Source of the DNA: Deltaproteobacteria bacterium
GTDB lineage: Bacteria; Desulfobacterota; Desulfobacteria; Desulfobacterales; C00003060
Length of the DNA stretch: 11,281 nucleotides
Direction of reading: 5' to 3'
Assembly: GCA_019309245.1 (NCBI GenBank)
Contig: JAFDGP010000047.1
Location: forward strand, 1-11,281
Part shown: piece after piece, positions 1 to 5,966 of the stretch
How positions within the stretch are numbered: position 1 is the stretch's first letter
Layout: every line of letters begins with the position of its first letter
Program-made: the position numbers and the translations under genes
Notes under the pieces: model-generated
Seen by the model: only the letters and a program-made list of their open reading frames with translations
What the model was told of the DNA's origin: nothing
The model's database searches: none

Positions 1-990
1 ATTGGGCAACAGGCCGATCTCAATAATGATCCCGGCCACAGAAATCGTTGTGGTCTTTCCGGTCTTAAGCGACCTGACCTCGAGGCCTTCGACAACCGAC
101 TCGCCTGAAATACGCAGGATTTCATGTTCGGCCATGACCCGGACCTTGGGTGACCGGGTGACCTTTTCCTGCAGGATCGGATCGGCTGTGAGCGGAGTCA
201 ATGAGACCAGATAGATCTTGCCGGCCACCTTCATCAGGTCCAGCACGGCCTCCAGGGCCGAGTTTCCTCCCCCGGCGACGGCCACATCGAGGCCGGCGAA
301 AAGCGGCGCGTCGCAGGTGGAGCAGTAGGTGACCCCCATGCCGACAAGCTCTTTTTCTCCGGGAACGTTCAGCGATTTGGGGCGCTTTCCCGTGGCGATA
401 ATGACGGTCCGCGTCAGATAGGTCTTGCCGTTGCTGGTGATCACCCCTTTGGTCTTTCCGGTCAGGTCCAAGGCGATGACCCTTGCTCCCACGAGCTTTT
501 CGAGGCCGTAGCTTTCCACATGCTTTTCAAACCGACCGATGAGCTCGGCCGCGTCCACCTGGCTAAACCCCAGGTAGTTGTCCACATCGTAGGTCCAGGT
601 GACTTGCCCGCCGATATCTTCACTGACCAGCAGGGTCTTGAGGACCTTTCTGCTGGCATAGACCGCCGCACTCAACCCTGCGGGCCCACCGCCGACGATG
701 ATGACGTCATACAACGGGCGCAGGACCTCCTGACGGCTGAGTCCAAGCCTTTGAGCCAGGGCTCCGGTGGCGTCCAGGGCCACCAGGTCGGCGTATCCGC
801 CCACCGGTTCGTCGCCGATCAAGATCTGAGGGGCGGTGTCTGCTCCCGTCTTTTTTTTCATGTCCTGCCAAGCCGCCGACCCAGGCACCACGTCGATCTG
901 CTCGAACGGAATCCGATGTTCACGCAAAAAGGCCTCGGCCCTGGCGCAAAAGGGGCATCCCGGGGTGGCATACATCGTGACTTGATTCAT
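1..990 (-). CDS. Glutaredoxin-thioredoxin reductase fusion (partial, C-terminus beyond left edge)
   Basis: FAD-dependent dithiol reductase carrying its own glutaredoxin domain, 330 residues visible, C-terminus missing. Residues 1-80 form a glutaredoxin fold with the redox pair C12-P-F-C15 and the cis-proline segment TAPQILIGD. Residues 94-330 form a thioredoxin-reductase-like flavoprotein: FAD-binding GGGPAG at 100-105, active-site C223-S-T-C226-D, and nucleotide-binding GGGNSALE at 240-247. The HRR-x3-R signature that holds the NADP phosphate in classical TrxR is absent; the stretch there (VSLTPLTADPIL) resembles AhpF, which uses NADH. By inference it passes electrons from NADH through the flavin and C223/C226 to the attached glutaredoxin. 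It is the third gene after rubredoxin and the selenocysteine glutaredoxin, 187 bases downstream of the latter. The ATG at 990 gives the full glutaredoxin fold; an AAGGA lies somewhat far upstream. A peroxiredoxin partner may lie outside the window. Confidence 0.92.
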   Translation of the reverse strand, partial: MNQVTMYATPGCPFCARAEAFLREHRIPFEQIDVVPGSAAWQDMKKKTGADTAPQILIGDEPVGGYADLVALDATGALAQRLGLSRQEVLRPLYDVIIVGGGPAGLSAAVYASRKVLKTLLVSEDIGGQVTWTYDVDNYLGFSQVDAAELIGRFEKHVESYGLEKLVGARVIALDLTGKTKGVITSNGKTYLTRTVIIATGKRPKSLNVPGEKELVGMGVTYCSTCDAPLFAGLDVAVAGGGNSALEAVLDLMKVAGKIYLVSLTPLTADPILQEKVTRSPKVRVMAEHEILRISGESVVEGLEVRSLKTGKTTTISVAGIIIEIGLLPN

Positions 991-1177
991 GGCTGTCTGT
1001 ACTCGTCCTTGGACAATTTGGGCTGCGGCCCGTCTTTTTCGTCGGCATCCTTCCAAAAAGTGCGTTTCGCGGATGGGATGTTCCGTTTTCAGTTTTCAGG
1101 AAAAGCCAATAAAAGAACAGCTCATCCGGCAACTGCGTGCTGAAAACGCCGTCTGCAACGCTTTGATATATGGACGG

Positions 1178-1450
1178 CTACGCCAGGTCTTTTAGCTCCG
1201 TGCTCTGTGCAAGGCAACTCAAGGCCAGCTCCAGTCGTTCCTGGTCAAAACCCACCATGACTTCTTTGCACACCACAATGACCGGAACCCTTAAGGCGCC
1301 GCCGGAGACCGCGCGCATCTCCTCAAGGGCGGCCTTGTCCTTGGTGACGTCCATGTCTTGAAACGCGATATTCCTGGCTGAAAGGAACTCCTTTGCCCGC
1401 TTGCAGTGCGGTCACGTAGGACTGGAATAGATCTTGACTTCTTGGCTCAT
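1178..1450 (-). CDS. YruB-type glutaredoxin, selenoprotein with in-frame UGA at codon 13
   Basis: Small thiol/selenol redox protein of 90 residues. Read through one in-frame TGA (bases 1412-1414), it gives a complete glutaredoxin fold beginning MSQEVKIYSSPT-Sec-PHCKRAK. The UGA stands exactly where family members have the first cysteine of CPHC, so the active site becomes Sec13-P-H-C16. Downstream are the cis-proline segment (ALRVPVIVV) and the terminal VGFDQERLE typical of the YruB/NrdH-like glutaredoxins; YruB was named from a clostridial rubredoxin operon, and here too the gene lies 36 bases after a rubredoxin. A strong GGGAGGG ribosome site sits 7 bases before the ATG at 1450. Both sides of the UGA are conserved coding sequence, which argues against a pseudogene, and a SECIS-like hairpin follows the UGA. 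A standard gene caller would truncate or miss it. The assignment depends on the organism having SelA/SelB/SelC, which are not in this window. Confidence 0.88.
1376..1397 (-). promoter_or_regulatory. Candidate bacterial SECIS hairpin for the glutaredoxin UGA
   Basis: Counting from the U of the UGA, bases 18-20 (GGC) pair with 37-39 (GCC), bases 21-25 (AAAGG) pair with 30-34 (CCUUU), and the apical loop at 26-29 is AGUU. A two-base bulge (CA) sits on the 3' side. Loop distance and a G and U in the loop agree with what is known of bacterial SECIS elements, which lie inside the coding region just 3' of the UGA and recruit SelB. A second, shorter hairpin (CCGC/GCGG) directly follows the UGA. Pairing was found by hand, not by folding software. 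Confidence 0.6.
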
Positions 1451-1486
1451 CAGAAAGCCCTCCCTGGGTATCCGTCCCCTTAAGGG

Positions 1487-1645
1487 TTAGGCTTTTTCGA
1501 AATCGTCTTTTCCTGCGCCACATACCGGGCACGTCCAGTCATCGGGAATGTCGTCAAACGCAGTGCCGGGCTCCACGCCGTTTTCCGGGTCCCCTTCCGC
1601 CGGGTCATAGACATAACCGCAGATCGTGCACACATACTTGTCCAT
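1487..1645 (-). CDS. Rubredoxin (first copy)
   Basis: Cytoplasmic one-electron carrier with an Fe(Cys)4 centre, 52 residues, the normal length for the family. Two knuckles are visible: C6-T-I-C9-G-Y and C39-P-V-C42-G, joined by the canonical YVYDPAEGDPENGVEPGT segment and DDW. The reading frame is open far upstream, but the ATG at 1645 is the true start: it begins the conserved MDKYVC and is preceded by AAAGGAG with 8 bases of spacing. It leads a unit with the selenocysteine glutaredoxin 36 bases downstream and, further on, the glutaredoxin-thioredoxin reductase, so it may serve a thiol/selenol reductase chain rather than the flavodiiron protein, which has its own rubredoxin at 5967-6128. It is divergent from the glycosyltransferase. 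Confidence 0.97.
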   Translation of the reverse strand: MDKYVCTICGYVYDPAEGDPENGVEPGTAFDDIPDDWTCPVCGAGKDDFEKA

Positions 1646-1665
1646 CTTACTTTCTCCTTTCCGGC

Positions 1666-1695
1666 TGAAAAGCGGGTTAGAAGCCGAGCTTTTCA
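1666..1695 (-). promoter_or_regulatory. Hairpin in the rubredoxin leader
   Basis: An 8-base inverted repeat, TGAAAAGC (1666-1673) and GCTTTTCA (1688-1695), separated by 14 bases, would form in the leader of the rubredoxin mRNA and ends about 6 bases before the GGAAAGGAG ribosome site. It could affect leader stability or translation. No function is demonstrated. Confidence 0.35.
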
Positions 1696-1860
1696 ACAGA
1701 CCGCCGTTCCGGCACGTAGCGCCTGTCAACCCGACCCGCGTTCCAGTCCCTTGACACGTACAGGTTATTGGAAAAATACGCGCCGCGCTGGGCAATACCG
1801 TTTGAAATATGGCATAATCACCGAAAGCAGTAAACACCATGTCCGTTTTACAGGCAATAT

Positions 1861-1873
1861 CTGAAGGCTTCAG
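1861..1873 (+). repeat. Short perfect palindrome over the glycosyltransferase ribosome site
   Basis: CTGAAG-G-CTTCAG is a perfect 6-base inverted repeat around one central base, ending 3 bases before the ATG at 1877. It contains the only purine-rich stretch (GAAGG) that could act as ribosome site, so it may lower initiation by pairing, or be a protein site in the divergent rubredoxin/glycosyltransferase intergenic region. It may also be chance. Confidence 0.3.
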
Positions 1874-1876
1874 CCC

Positions 1877-2593
1877 ATGACCCTTTCCATCATCATCCCC
1901 GTATTCAATGAATCCAGCGTCTTGGCCCGCACATTGGACCATCTGAGATCCTTGGGCCCACATGGGCAGGTCATTGTTGTTGATGGCGGCAGCACGGACG
2001 AGACCGTCCGGATCGCCGAGCAATACGGCCACGTGTTGATTGTGAGCGCCCGGGGCCGCGGGGTCCAGTTACACCAGGGCGCCCGACGTGCCGACGGTGA
2101 TGTGTTGCTGTTTCTCCATGCCGACACCCTGCTTCCAAAAGGCTATCACCACGACATCTGCCTTGCCATGCGTGACCCCTGCGTTGTTTTCGGCGCCTTC
2201 AGTCTCAAGATTGATCCTTGCACCGCCTTTTTGTCTCTGGTTGCCGGGATGGCAAACCTGCGTAGCAGGTTATTGAAGCTGCCTTACGGGGATCAGGCGA
2301 TTTTCGTGCGTCGAAGCGCCTACCGCCGGGCAGGAGGCTTCCGGCCGTGGCCCGTCATGGAGGACGTGGATCTGGTCCGACGTCTGAGCCGACAGGGAAG
2401 GTTCAGGTTGATATCCACCCCGGTCCGAACCTCCGCCCGGCGTTGGGAAGCCGAAGGCGCTGTCTTTAGCACCATCAGAAACTGGTCTGTGATGGTGCGG
2501 TTTTTTCTGGGTGTTCCGCCGGCCGCCCTTTCGCGGCGGTATCCGGATATCCGAAAAAGACGCTCAGGCGCTGATACCAGTGCCCAAGGTTGA
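1877..2593 (+). CDS. Family 2 glycosyltransferase, rSAM/selenodomain-associated type
   Basis: Cytoplasmic GT-A fold glycosyltransferase of 238 residues. Visible signatures are the N-terminal SIIIPVFNE strand, VVDGGSTDET for nucleotide-sugar binding, the DxD-like LHADT near residue 80, YGDQAIFVRR near 135-145, and the acceptor-side PVMEDVDLVRRL. The C-terminal end (RFFLGVPPAALSRRYPDIR) and the short length without membrane helices fit the family named transferase 2, rSAM/selenodomain-associated, whose members often lie near radical SAM and selenium-linked genes. Neither the companion transferase 1 nor the radical SAM protein is in this window. It is the only convincing plus-strand gene, divergent from rubredoxin and convergent with the cytochrome. 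Sugar donor and acceptor cannot be told from sequence. The last 15 residues are basic and low in conservation. Confidence 0.9.
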   Translation: MTLSIIIPVFNESSVLARTLDHLRSLGPHGQVIVVDGGSTDETVRIAEQYGHVLIVSARGRGVQLHQGARRADGDVLLFLHADTLLPKGYHHDICLAMRDPCVVFGAFSLKIDPCTAFLSLVAGMANLRSRLLKLPYGDQAIFVRRSAYRRAGGFRPWPVMEDVDLVRRLSRQGRFRLISTPVRTSARRWEAEGAVFSTIRNWSVMVRFFLGVPPAALSRRYPDIRKRRSGADTSAQG

Positions 2594-2650
2594 ACCTTTT
2601 CAATCCATCCATAAACTGTCTGAGTCCGACAGCGAAGCCCCCTGGCCGGG

Positions 2651-3919
2651 CTACCGTGTTTCGGCCGTTTTCGAGGTTGCGCGAAGCGTATGGGCCAGCT
2701 CTTTGATTTGTGCCAGGTCTTTGACCATCATGGCCCAGCCGTACCAGTAGGCATAGTCCGGATTCACGTGGTAAATGCCCTGGTAGGCCCGCATCCTGTG
2801 TTTCATGTACATCTGGAACAAAACCTGGTCGATATATGAGCCGCCGGTTTGCATGAACATCAGAAAATCGGGATATGCAAAGGTATAGTGAGCAGGCTTT
2901 TTGATCAGGCCGTCTTTATACAGGGCGGCCACGGTTTCAATGGCGTCGGCCATCAGGCGGTCGGCCTTCTGCATAATGGCATCCCCCATGGCCAGTTGTT
3001 TTCTGGCATAGGTCTCCGCATGACACTGCGAACAGCGCTTGAGCATCTTTTCTCGCTCATGACGCCACGCCTCTTCCGTAAGGCGTGCCAGGTCCGCGGC
3101 CTTGACCACATCCAGACGGGGCGTGGGCGCGCCGGTTTCCGGGTTCAACACCCCCAGGGCCTTTAAGATGGTCACCCGGTCGGCTGCCCACTGTTTGTCT
3201 TCGGGCAGCGGGAGCCTGACCCCCAAAAAGCCCCATGCCGTATGGTTTTCATGATTGCCGTCGACCATGTGGCAAAACTGGCACGTGGGTGCTGCCGCGC
3301 TGTCGGCCAACTTGCCTTTTTCTTTGACAGCGTACCGGGTGCCGTGCTTGGAGCTGCTCCACATTTCCCACTGCGGGTGATCGTAACCCATATGGCACTG
3401 CCGACAAGCCGCCGGGTCCCGGGCCTCCTTAACGGAAAAGGCATGCCGGGTGTGGCACTCGTCACACGAATTGTTCTGGTATCGATAGCCTTTGTCCCGC
3501 TGCTCTTTTTTCTGGGCTTCCGACTTGATACCCATATTGTGGCATCCGCCGCAACCCCTGCCACCTTCCATCAATTCGTCGGGCTCCAAGTGGGTGATAG
3601 GAAGGGCGTTCATGGAAGTCCATCCAAAGTTATGCTTGCCCTTGGAAAATTGTTCAAATTGGTCTTCGTGGCATTCCGCACACACGTGTTCGTCCGGCAG
3701 TTGCGCCAGGTTTGCATCTTCGGCCTTTTTGTGTGCCTCACCATGACACGTTGAGCACGTGACCTCTTCACGGCTGTGTTTTCCGGAAGCCCAGTCCGCC
3801 ACCTGTTTCGGCGAGACCTTTTTATGGCACGTGATACAGGCTTCATCAGCACCAAGCGCAATCCCGGAAAAACAAACCATCACCACAAACCATCCTGCCA
3901 TCATCCATCTTGTTTTCAT
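2651..3919 (-). CDS. HAO-like octaheme cytochrome c
   Basis: Exported multiheme cytochrome of 422 residues. A signal peptide (residues 1-24, MKTR then a hydrophobic core, cleavage near ALGA-DE) directs it to the periplasm. Eight CxxCH heme sites begin at C28, C55, C80, C123, C152, C172, C213 and C296; seven are grouped and the eighth stands apart before a long helical C-terminal domain with NPDYAYWYGW near residue 400. This layout is that of the hydroxylamine oxidoreductase superfamily, in which heme 4 is catalytic; all sites are CxxCH, so it is not the CxxCK nitrite-reductase type. It is shorter than classical HAO (over 500 residues). By family and company it may reduce or detoxify nitrite, NO or hydroxylamine, but another electron-transfer role is possible. 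AAGGAGG lies 9 bases before the ATG at 3919. It follows the 75-residue protein by 99 bases, possibly in the same transcript as the flavodiiron operon. Confidence 0.88.
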   Translation of the reverse strand: MKTRWMMAGWFVVMVCFSGIALGADEACITCHKKVSPKQVADWASGKHSREEVTCSTCHGEAHKKAEDANLAQLPDEHVCAECHEDQFEQFSKGKHNFGWTSMNALPITHLEPDELMEGGRGCGGCHNMGIKSEAQKKEQRDKGYRYQNNSCDECHTRHAFSVKEARDPAACRQCHMGYDHPQWEMWSSSKHGTRYAVKEKGKLADSAAAPTCQFCHMVDGNHENHTAWGFLGVRLPLPEDKQWAADRVTILKALGVLNPETGAPTPRLDVVKAADLARLTEEAWRHEREKMLKRCSQCHAETYARKQLAMGDAIMQKADRLMADAIETVAALYKDGLIKKPAHYTFAYPDFLMFMQTGGSYIDQVLFQMYMKHRMRAYQGIYHVNPDYAYWYGWAMMVKDLAQIKELAHTLRATSKTAETR

Positions 3920-4018
3920 ATCCGTAATCCTCCTTTTAGGTAGAAGCGTCAGCCCGCCAGCCTTTCGGCCTGCATCTTGCTTTCCAAGGGAAAAACGCTC
4001 CGGTTGTCATGAGAGCGG

Positions 4019-4246
4019 TTATACAGACCCGGTATCCGGCCACGGGCGCTCGGTTTGCTCATCAACCATGTAGCAAAACTGCGACCATTCAAAGACCTTT
4101 CCGGAAACTGGACACTGCAGCGTGACCGTACGTTCGCCGACCCGGAGCACCTGCCAGTCGCCGCATCGCGGTCCGGTTTCAATGTGGATCTTCTGGCCGG
4201 GCTTAAACGGGTAAGGCCGAAATACGGCAATCTCTTCGCGTGGCAT
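4019..4246 (-). CDS. Small conserved-looking protein of unknown function, 75 aa
   Basis: Not recognised as a named family. The sequence (MPREEIAVFRPYPFKPGQK...) is rich in beta-strand-forming segments: KIHIETGP, DWQVLRVGERTVTLQCP and KVFEWSQFCYMVDE, suggesting a small SH3-like barrel. It has three cysteines (in PRCGDW, LQCPVSG and QFCYMV), not in a clear metal-binding spacing. The frame opens upstream with a TTG at 4348 and ATGs at 4252 and 4246; the ATG at 4246 is preferred because AGGA lies 8 bases before it. It sits between the half-rubredoxin gene (189-base gap) and the octaheme cytochrome (99-base gap), so a role in the same redox module is likely by position only. Confidence 0.65.
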   Translation of the reverse strand: MPREEIAVFRPYPFKPGQKIHIETGPRCGDWQVLRVGERTVTLQCPVSGKVFEWSQFCYMVDEQTERPWPDTGSV

Positions 4247-4347
4247 ATACATTATCCTGCGTTCAAGAAGCTGTGTCTGCGAACAAGGCCCCGCAGGAGC
4301 TTGGCCGCTGTGAGTGGGGTTGTACAACGCAATCCGTGATGGTGCCA

Positions 4348-4371
4348 ATGGGGTGAATCCCCCATTTTTTT
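4348..4371 (+). terminator. Terminator-like hairpin with T run, plus-strand orientation
   Basis: ATGGGG (4348-4353) and CCCCAT (4360-4365) form a 6-base stem with loop TGAATC, followed at once by seven T. On the plus strand this has the form of an intrinsic terminator, and the T run continues into seven A (4365-4378), making a TTTTTTTAAAAAAA palindrome. No plus-strand gene ends here, so it may block antisense transcripts. It may also help end minus-strand transcripts after the half-rubredoxin gene, since GC-rich palindromes followed by TTTTTTT occur in that direction too. Confidence 0.4.
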
Positions 4372-4441
4372 AAAAAAAGCACTGTATTTTAAGCGGTAGG
4401 TCCCCGAATCCGGGTCCCGGTGAGTGGGCCCAGGCCGGCCA

Positions 4442-4528
4442 TCAGTCCAGTCTTTCGAAAAACTCTTTTTCAGCGCCGCCGTCTTCGGGGTCATAAATGT
4501 AGCCGCAAGGGCATTCATATTTGTCCAT
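4442..4528 (-). CDS. Half-rubredoxin: 28-aa protein with a single cysteine knuckle
   Basis: A very short gene of 28 codons plus TGA. It begins MDKYECPCGYIYDPEDG, unmistakably the N-terminal knuckle of rubredoxin, but with C6-P-C8 (one residue between the cysteines instead of two), and ends GAEKEFFERLD, which looks like a rubredoxin C-terminus. The middle part with the second CPxCG knuckle and the DDW is missing, as if about 25 residues had been deleted in frame. It is probably expressed: AAAGGAG lies 7 bases before the ATG at 4528, and it starts 15 bases after the ferredoxin stop at the end of the flavodiiron operon. Two copies could share one iron, as the unrelated homodimer desulforedoxin does with its metal sites; equally it could be a decayed rubredoxin that kept its frame. 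Confidence 0.7.
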   Translation of the reverse strand: MDKYECPCGYIYDPEDGGAEKEFFERLD

Positions 4529-4543
4529 GGAGGATCTCCTTTG

Positions 4544-4735
4544 TCAACCTTGCTCCCAGTGGATGCAGTCCCCCGGGCAGTTCTTGATTACTTCCTCGAT
4601 CTGTTCTTCCGGATATTGTGACAGGTCGGCCACCTGGATTCCCCCCAGGTCGTTGCGCCGGAAGACCTCGGGGCACAATTCCAAACACGTATCACAATCC
4701 ACACAATCGGCCATGTCTACCACAGGCCTTTTCAT
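4544..4735 (-). CDS. Ferredoxin, single [4Fe-4S] type
   Basis: Cytoplasmic electron carrier of 63 residues. Cysteines C11-x2-C14-x2-C17-x3-C21-P and C53-P match the Desulfovibrio ferredoxin I pattern, in which the first three plus the CP cysteine bind one [4Fe-4S] cluster; an additional C57 is present, so the exact set of ligands is uncertain. The protein is acidic outside the N-terminus (LSQYPEEQIEEVIKNCPGDC), as usual. Its ATG overlaps the TGA of the flavodiiron gene in the sequence ATGA, and no separate ribosome site is visible, so translation is probably coupled. It may bring electrons to, or take them from, rubredoxin and the flavodiiron protein. Confidence 0.93.
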   Translation of the reverse strand: MKRPVVDMADCVDCDTCLELCPEVFRRNDLGGIQVADLSQYPEEQIEEVIKNCPGDCIHWEQG

Positions 4736-5934
4736 CTGGGGCCCCGAGTGTCGGCCGGAAGGGCCCGGGCGATCTTGTCTCCAAGATCATGACAGGCCTG
4801 GAGGCTCTGCTCGGTGGGCACATATTGGACCCTGAGGCCCGGGTCGACCAGGGAAAACCTCATGGCCTCCAATTCCCGGTTGATCAGCTTGACGGCTTCT
4901 CCGCTCCAGCCGTAGGAGCCGAAGGCGGCGCCGACCTTATTCTTGGGTTTCAGGCCCTTCATGTAGGTCAGAAAATCACTGACCGTGGGGAATAGTCCAT
5001 TGTTGATGGTCGGGGAGCCCACGATCACGGCGCCAGCGTCCAGGACCTCGGTCATGATATCGCTGCGGTGCCATTTCCTCAGATGCATGGGGCAGGCGTC
5101 CACGCCCTGTCGGCCCAGGGCTTCCACAATGGCCTCGGCCATGGCCTCGGTGCTGTGCCACATGGTATCATAGACTACAAGCGCCTTTCTCGTCGGGGCC
5201 TGCCGCGCCCACTCAACGTAAGCGTTGATGATTTTTGCGGGGTCTTTGCGCCACATGATTCCGTGGTCCGGGCAGATCATATCCAACTGGAGCCCCATCT
5301 CGGTGACCTGCTCTGCCAGTTTAAGAATGCGGTCGGCGTACAACAACAGGATGTTGGCAAAATATTTTTTTGCATGGGGCATGATCGCCTCGCCGATTTC
5401 ATCGTCAAAACGTTCCAGGCCCGCATAGTGTTGTCCGAACGCATCGCTTGAGAAAAGGATTCGGTCTTCCTTCACATACGAGAACATGCTGTCAGGCCAG
5501 TGCAGCATCCGGGTTTCCAGAAAGGTGAGCGTCCGCCTGCCCAGGGAGAGTTCGTCCGCGCTTTTGACTGGCTTGTAATTCCATGGTTGTGGGAAATGCT
5601 TGGAAAGATTCTTGTGTCCCATGATGGAACAATACACAGGCTTGTCCTCGCCTATCTTATGCATGACTCTGGCCAGGCCCCCCGAATGGTCCATTTCGGT
5701 ATGGTTACTGACCACGTAGTCGATCCGTTTGGGGTCGATAACCTTGGAAACCTTGGCCAGCAGTTCATCGGCAAATTCCTTTTTGACCGTGTCGATCAGG
5801 GTGACATGGTCATCCAGGATCAGATAAGCGTTGTAGGTGGTTCCCGCATAGGTGGAATAACCGTGGAAGTCGCGAATATTCCAATCAACCGCTCCCACCC
5901 AGTAGATATCTTCAGAAATTTTCAACGGATCCAT
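4732..5934 (-). CDS. roo: Rubredoxin:oxygen oxidoreductase (class A flavodiiron protein)
   Basis: Soluble enzyme of 400 residues that reduces O2 to water and, in many homologues, NO to N2O, taking electrons from rubredoxin. The N-terminal metallo-beta-lactamase domain (about 1-245) carries the full diiron set: H78-x-E80-x-D82-H83 in NHTEMDHSGG, H145 in MLHWPDSM, D164 in SSDAFG and H224 in PDHGIMW. These positions nearly equal those of Desulfovibrio gigas ROO. The C-terminal flavodoxin domain (about 250-395) has FMN-binding loops YDTMWHSTEAMA, SPTINNGLFP and SYGWSGEA. No extra C-terminal rubredoxin or reductase domain is fused, making it class A. GAGGAGG precedes the ATG at 5934. The gene follows its rubredoxin by 32 bases and overlaps the ferredoxin start. 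Whether O2 or NO is the main substrate cannot be decided from sequence. Confidence 0.97.
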   Translation of the reverse strand: MDPLKISEDIYWVGAVDWNIRDFHGYSTYAGTTYNAYLILDDHVTLIDTVKKEFADELLAKVSKVIDPKRIDYVVSNHTEMDHSGGLARVMHKIGEDKPVYCSIMGHKNLSKHFPQPWNYKPVKSADELSLGRRTLTFLETRMLHWPDSMFSYVKEDRILFSSDAFGQHYAGLERFDDEIGEAIMPHAKKYFANILLLYADRILKLAEQVTEMGLQLDMICPDHGIMWRKDPAKIINAYVEWARQAPTRKALVVYDTMWHSTEAMAEAIVEALGRQGVDACPMHLRKWHRSDIMTEVLDAGAVIVGSPTINNGLFPTVSDFLTYMKGLKPKNKVGAAFGSYGWSGEAVKLINRELEAMRFSLVDPGLRVQYVPTEQSLQACHDLGDKIARALPADTRGPR

Positions 5935-5966
5935 GGACTCCTCCTCTTTTTTGCGACTCCTTCAGT

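Noticed and set aside
520..1143. Plus-strand open frame of 207 codons
   Set aside because: It is antisense to the glutaredoxin-thioredoxin reductase fusion, which has full motifs on the other strand.
1412..1414. Reading the TGA in the glutaredoxin as a nonsense mutation or sequencing error
   Set aside because: Not excluded, but it falls exactly on the catalytic cysteine, the rest of the gene is intact in frame, and a SECIS-like hairpin follows; selenocysteine is the better explanation.
1323..1532. Minus-strand open frame of 69 codons spanning the rubredoxin/glutaredoxin junction
   Set aside because: It is a shifted frame across two real genes; its sequence is arginine and glutamine rich and matches nothing.
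1751..1780. TTGACA followed by an AT-rich stretch as a plus-strand promoter for the glycosyltransferase
   Set aside because: The -35 match is perfect, but no acceptable -10 box lies 16-18 bases downstream.
2617..2633. CTGTC/GACAG hairpin between the convergent glycosyltransferase and cytochrome genes as a terminator
   Set aside because: The stem is only 5 pairs and there is no T run on either side.
4252..4518. Minus-strand open frame of 88 codons over the half-rubredoxin gene
   Set aside because: It overlaps the half-rubredoxin in another frame; the half-rubredoxin frame has the recognisable motif and the ribosome site, and this one has neither.
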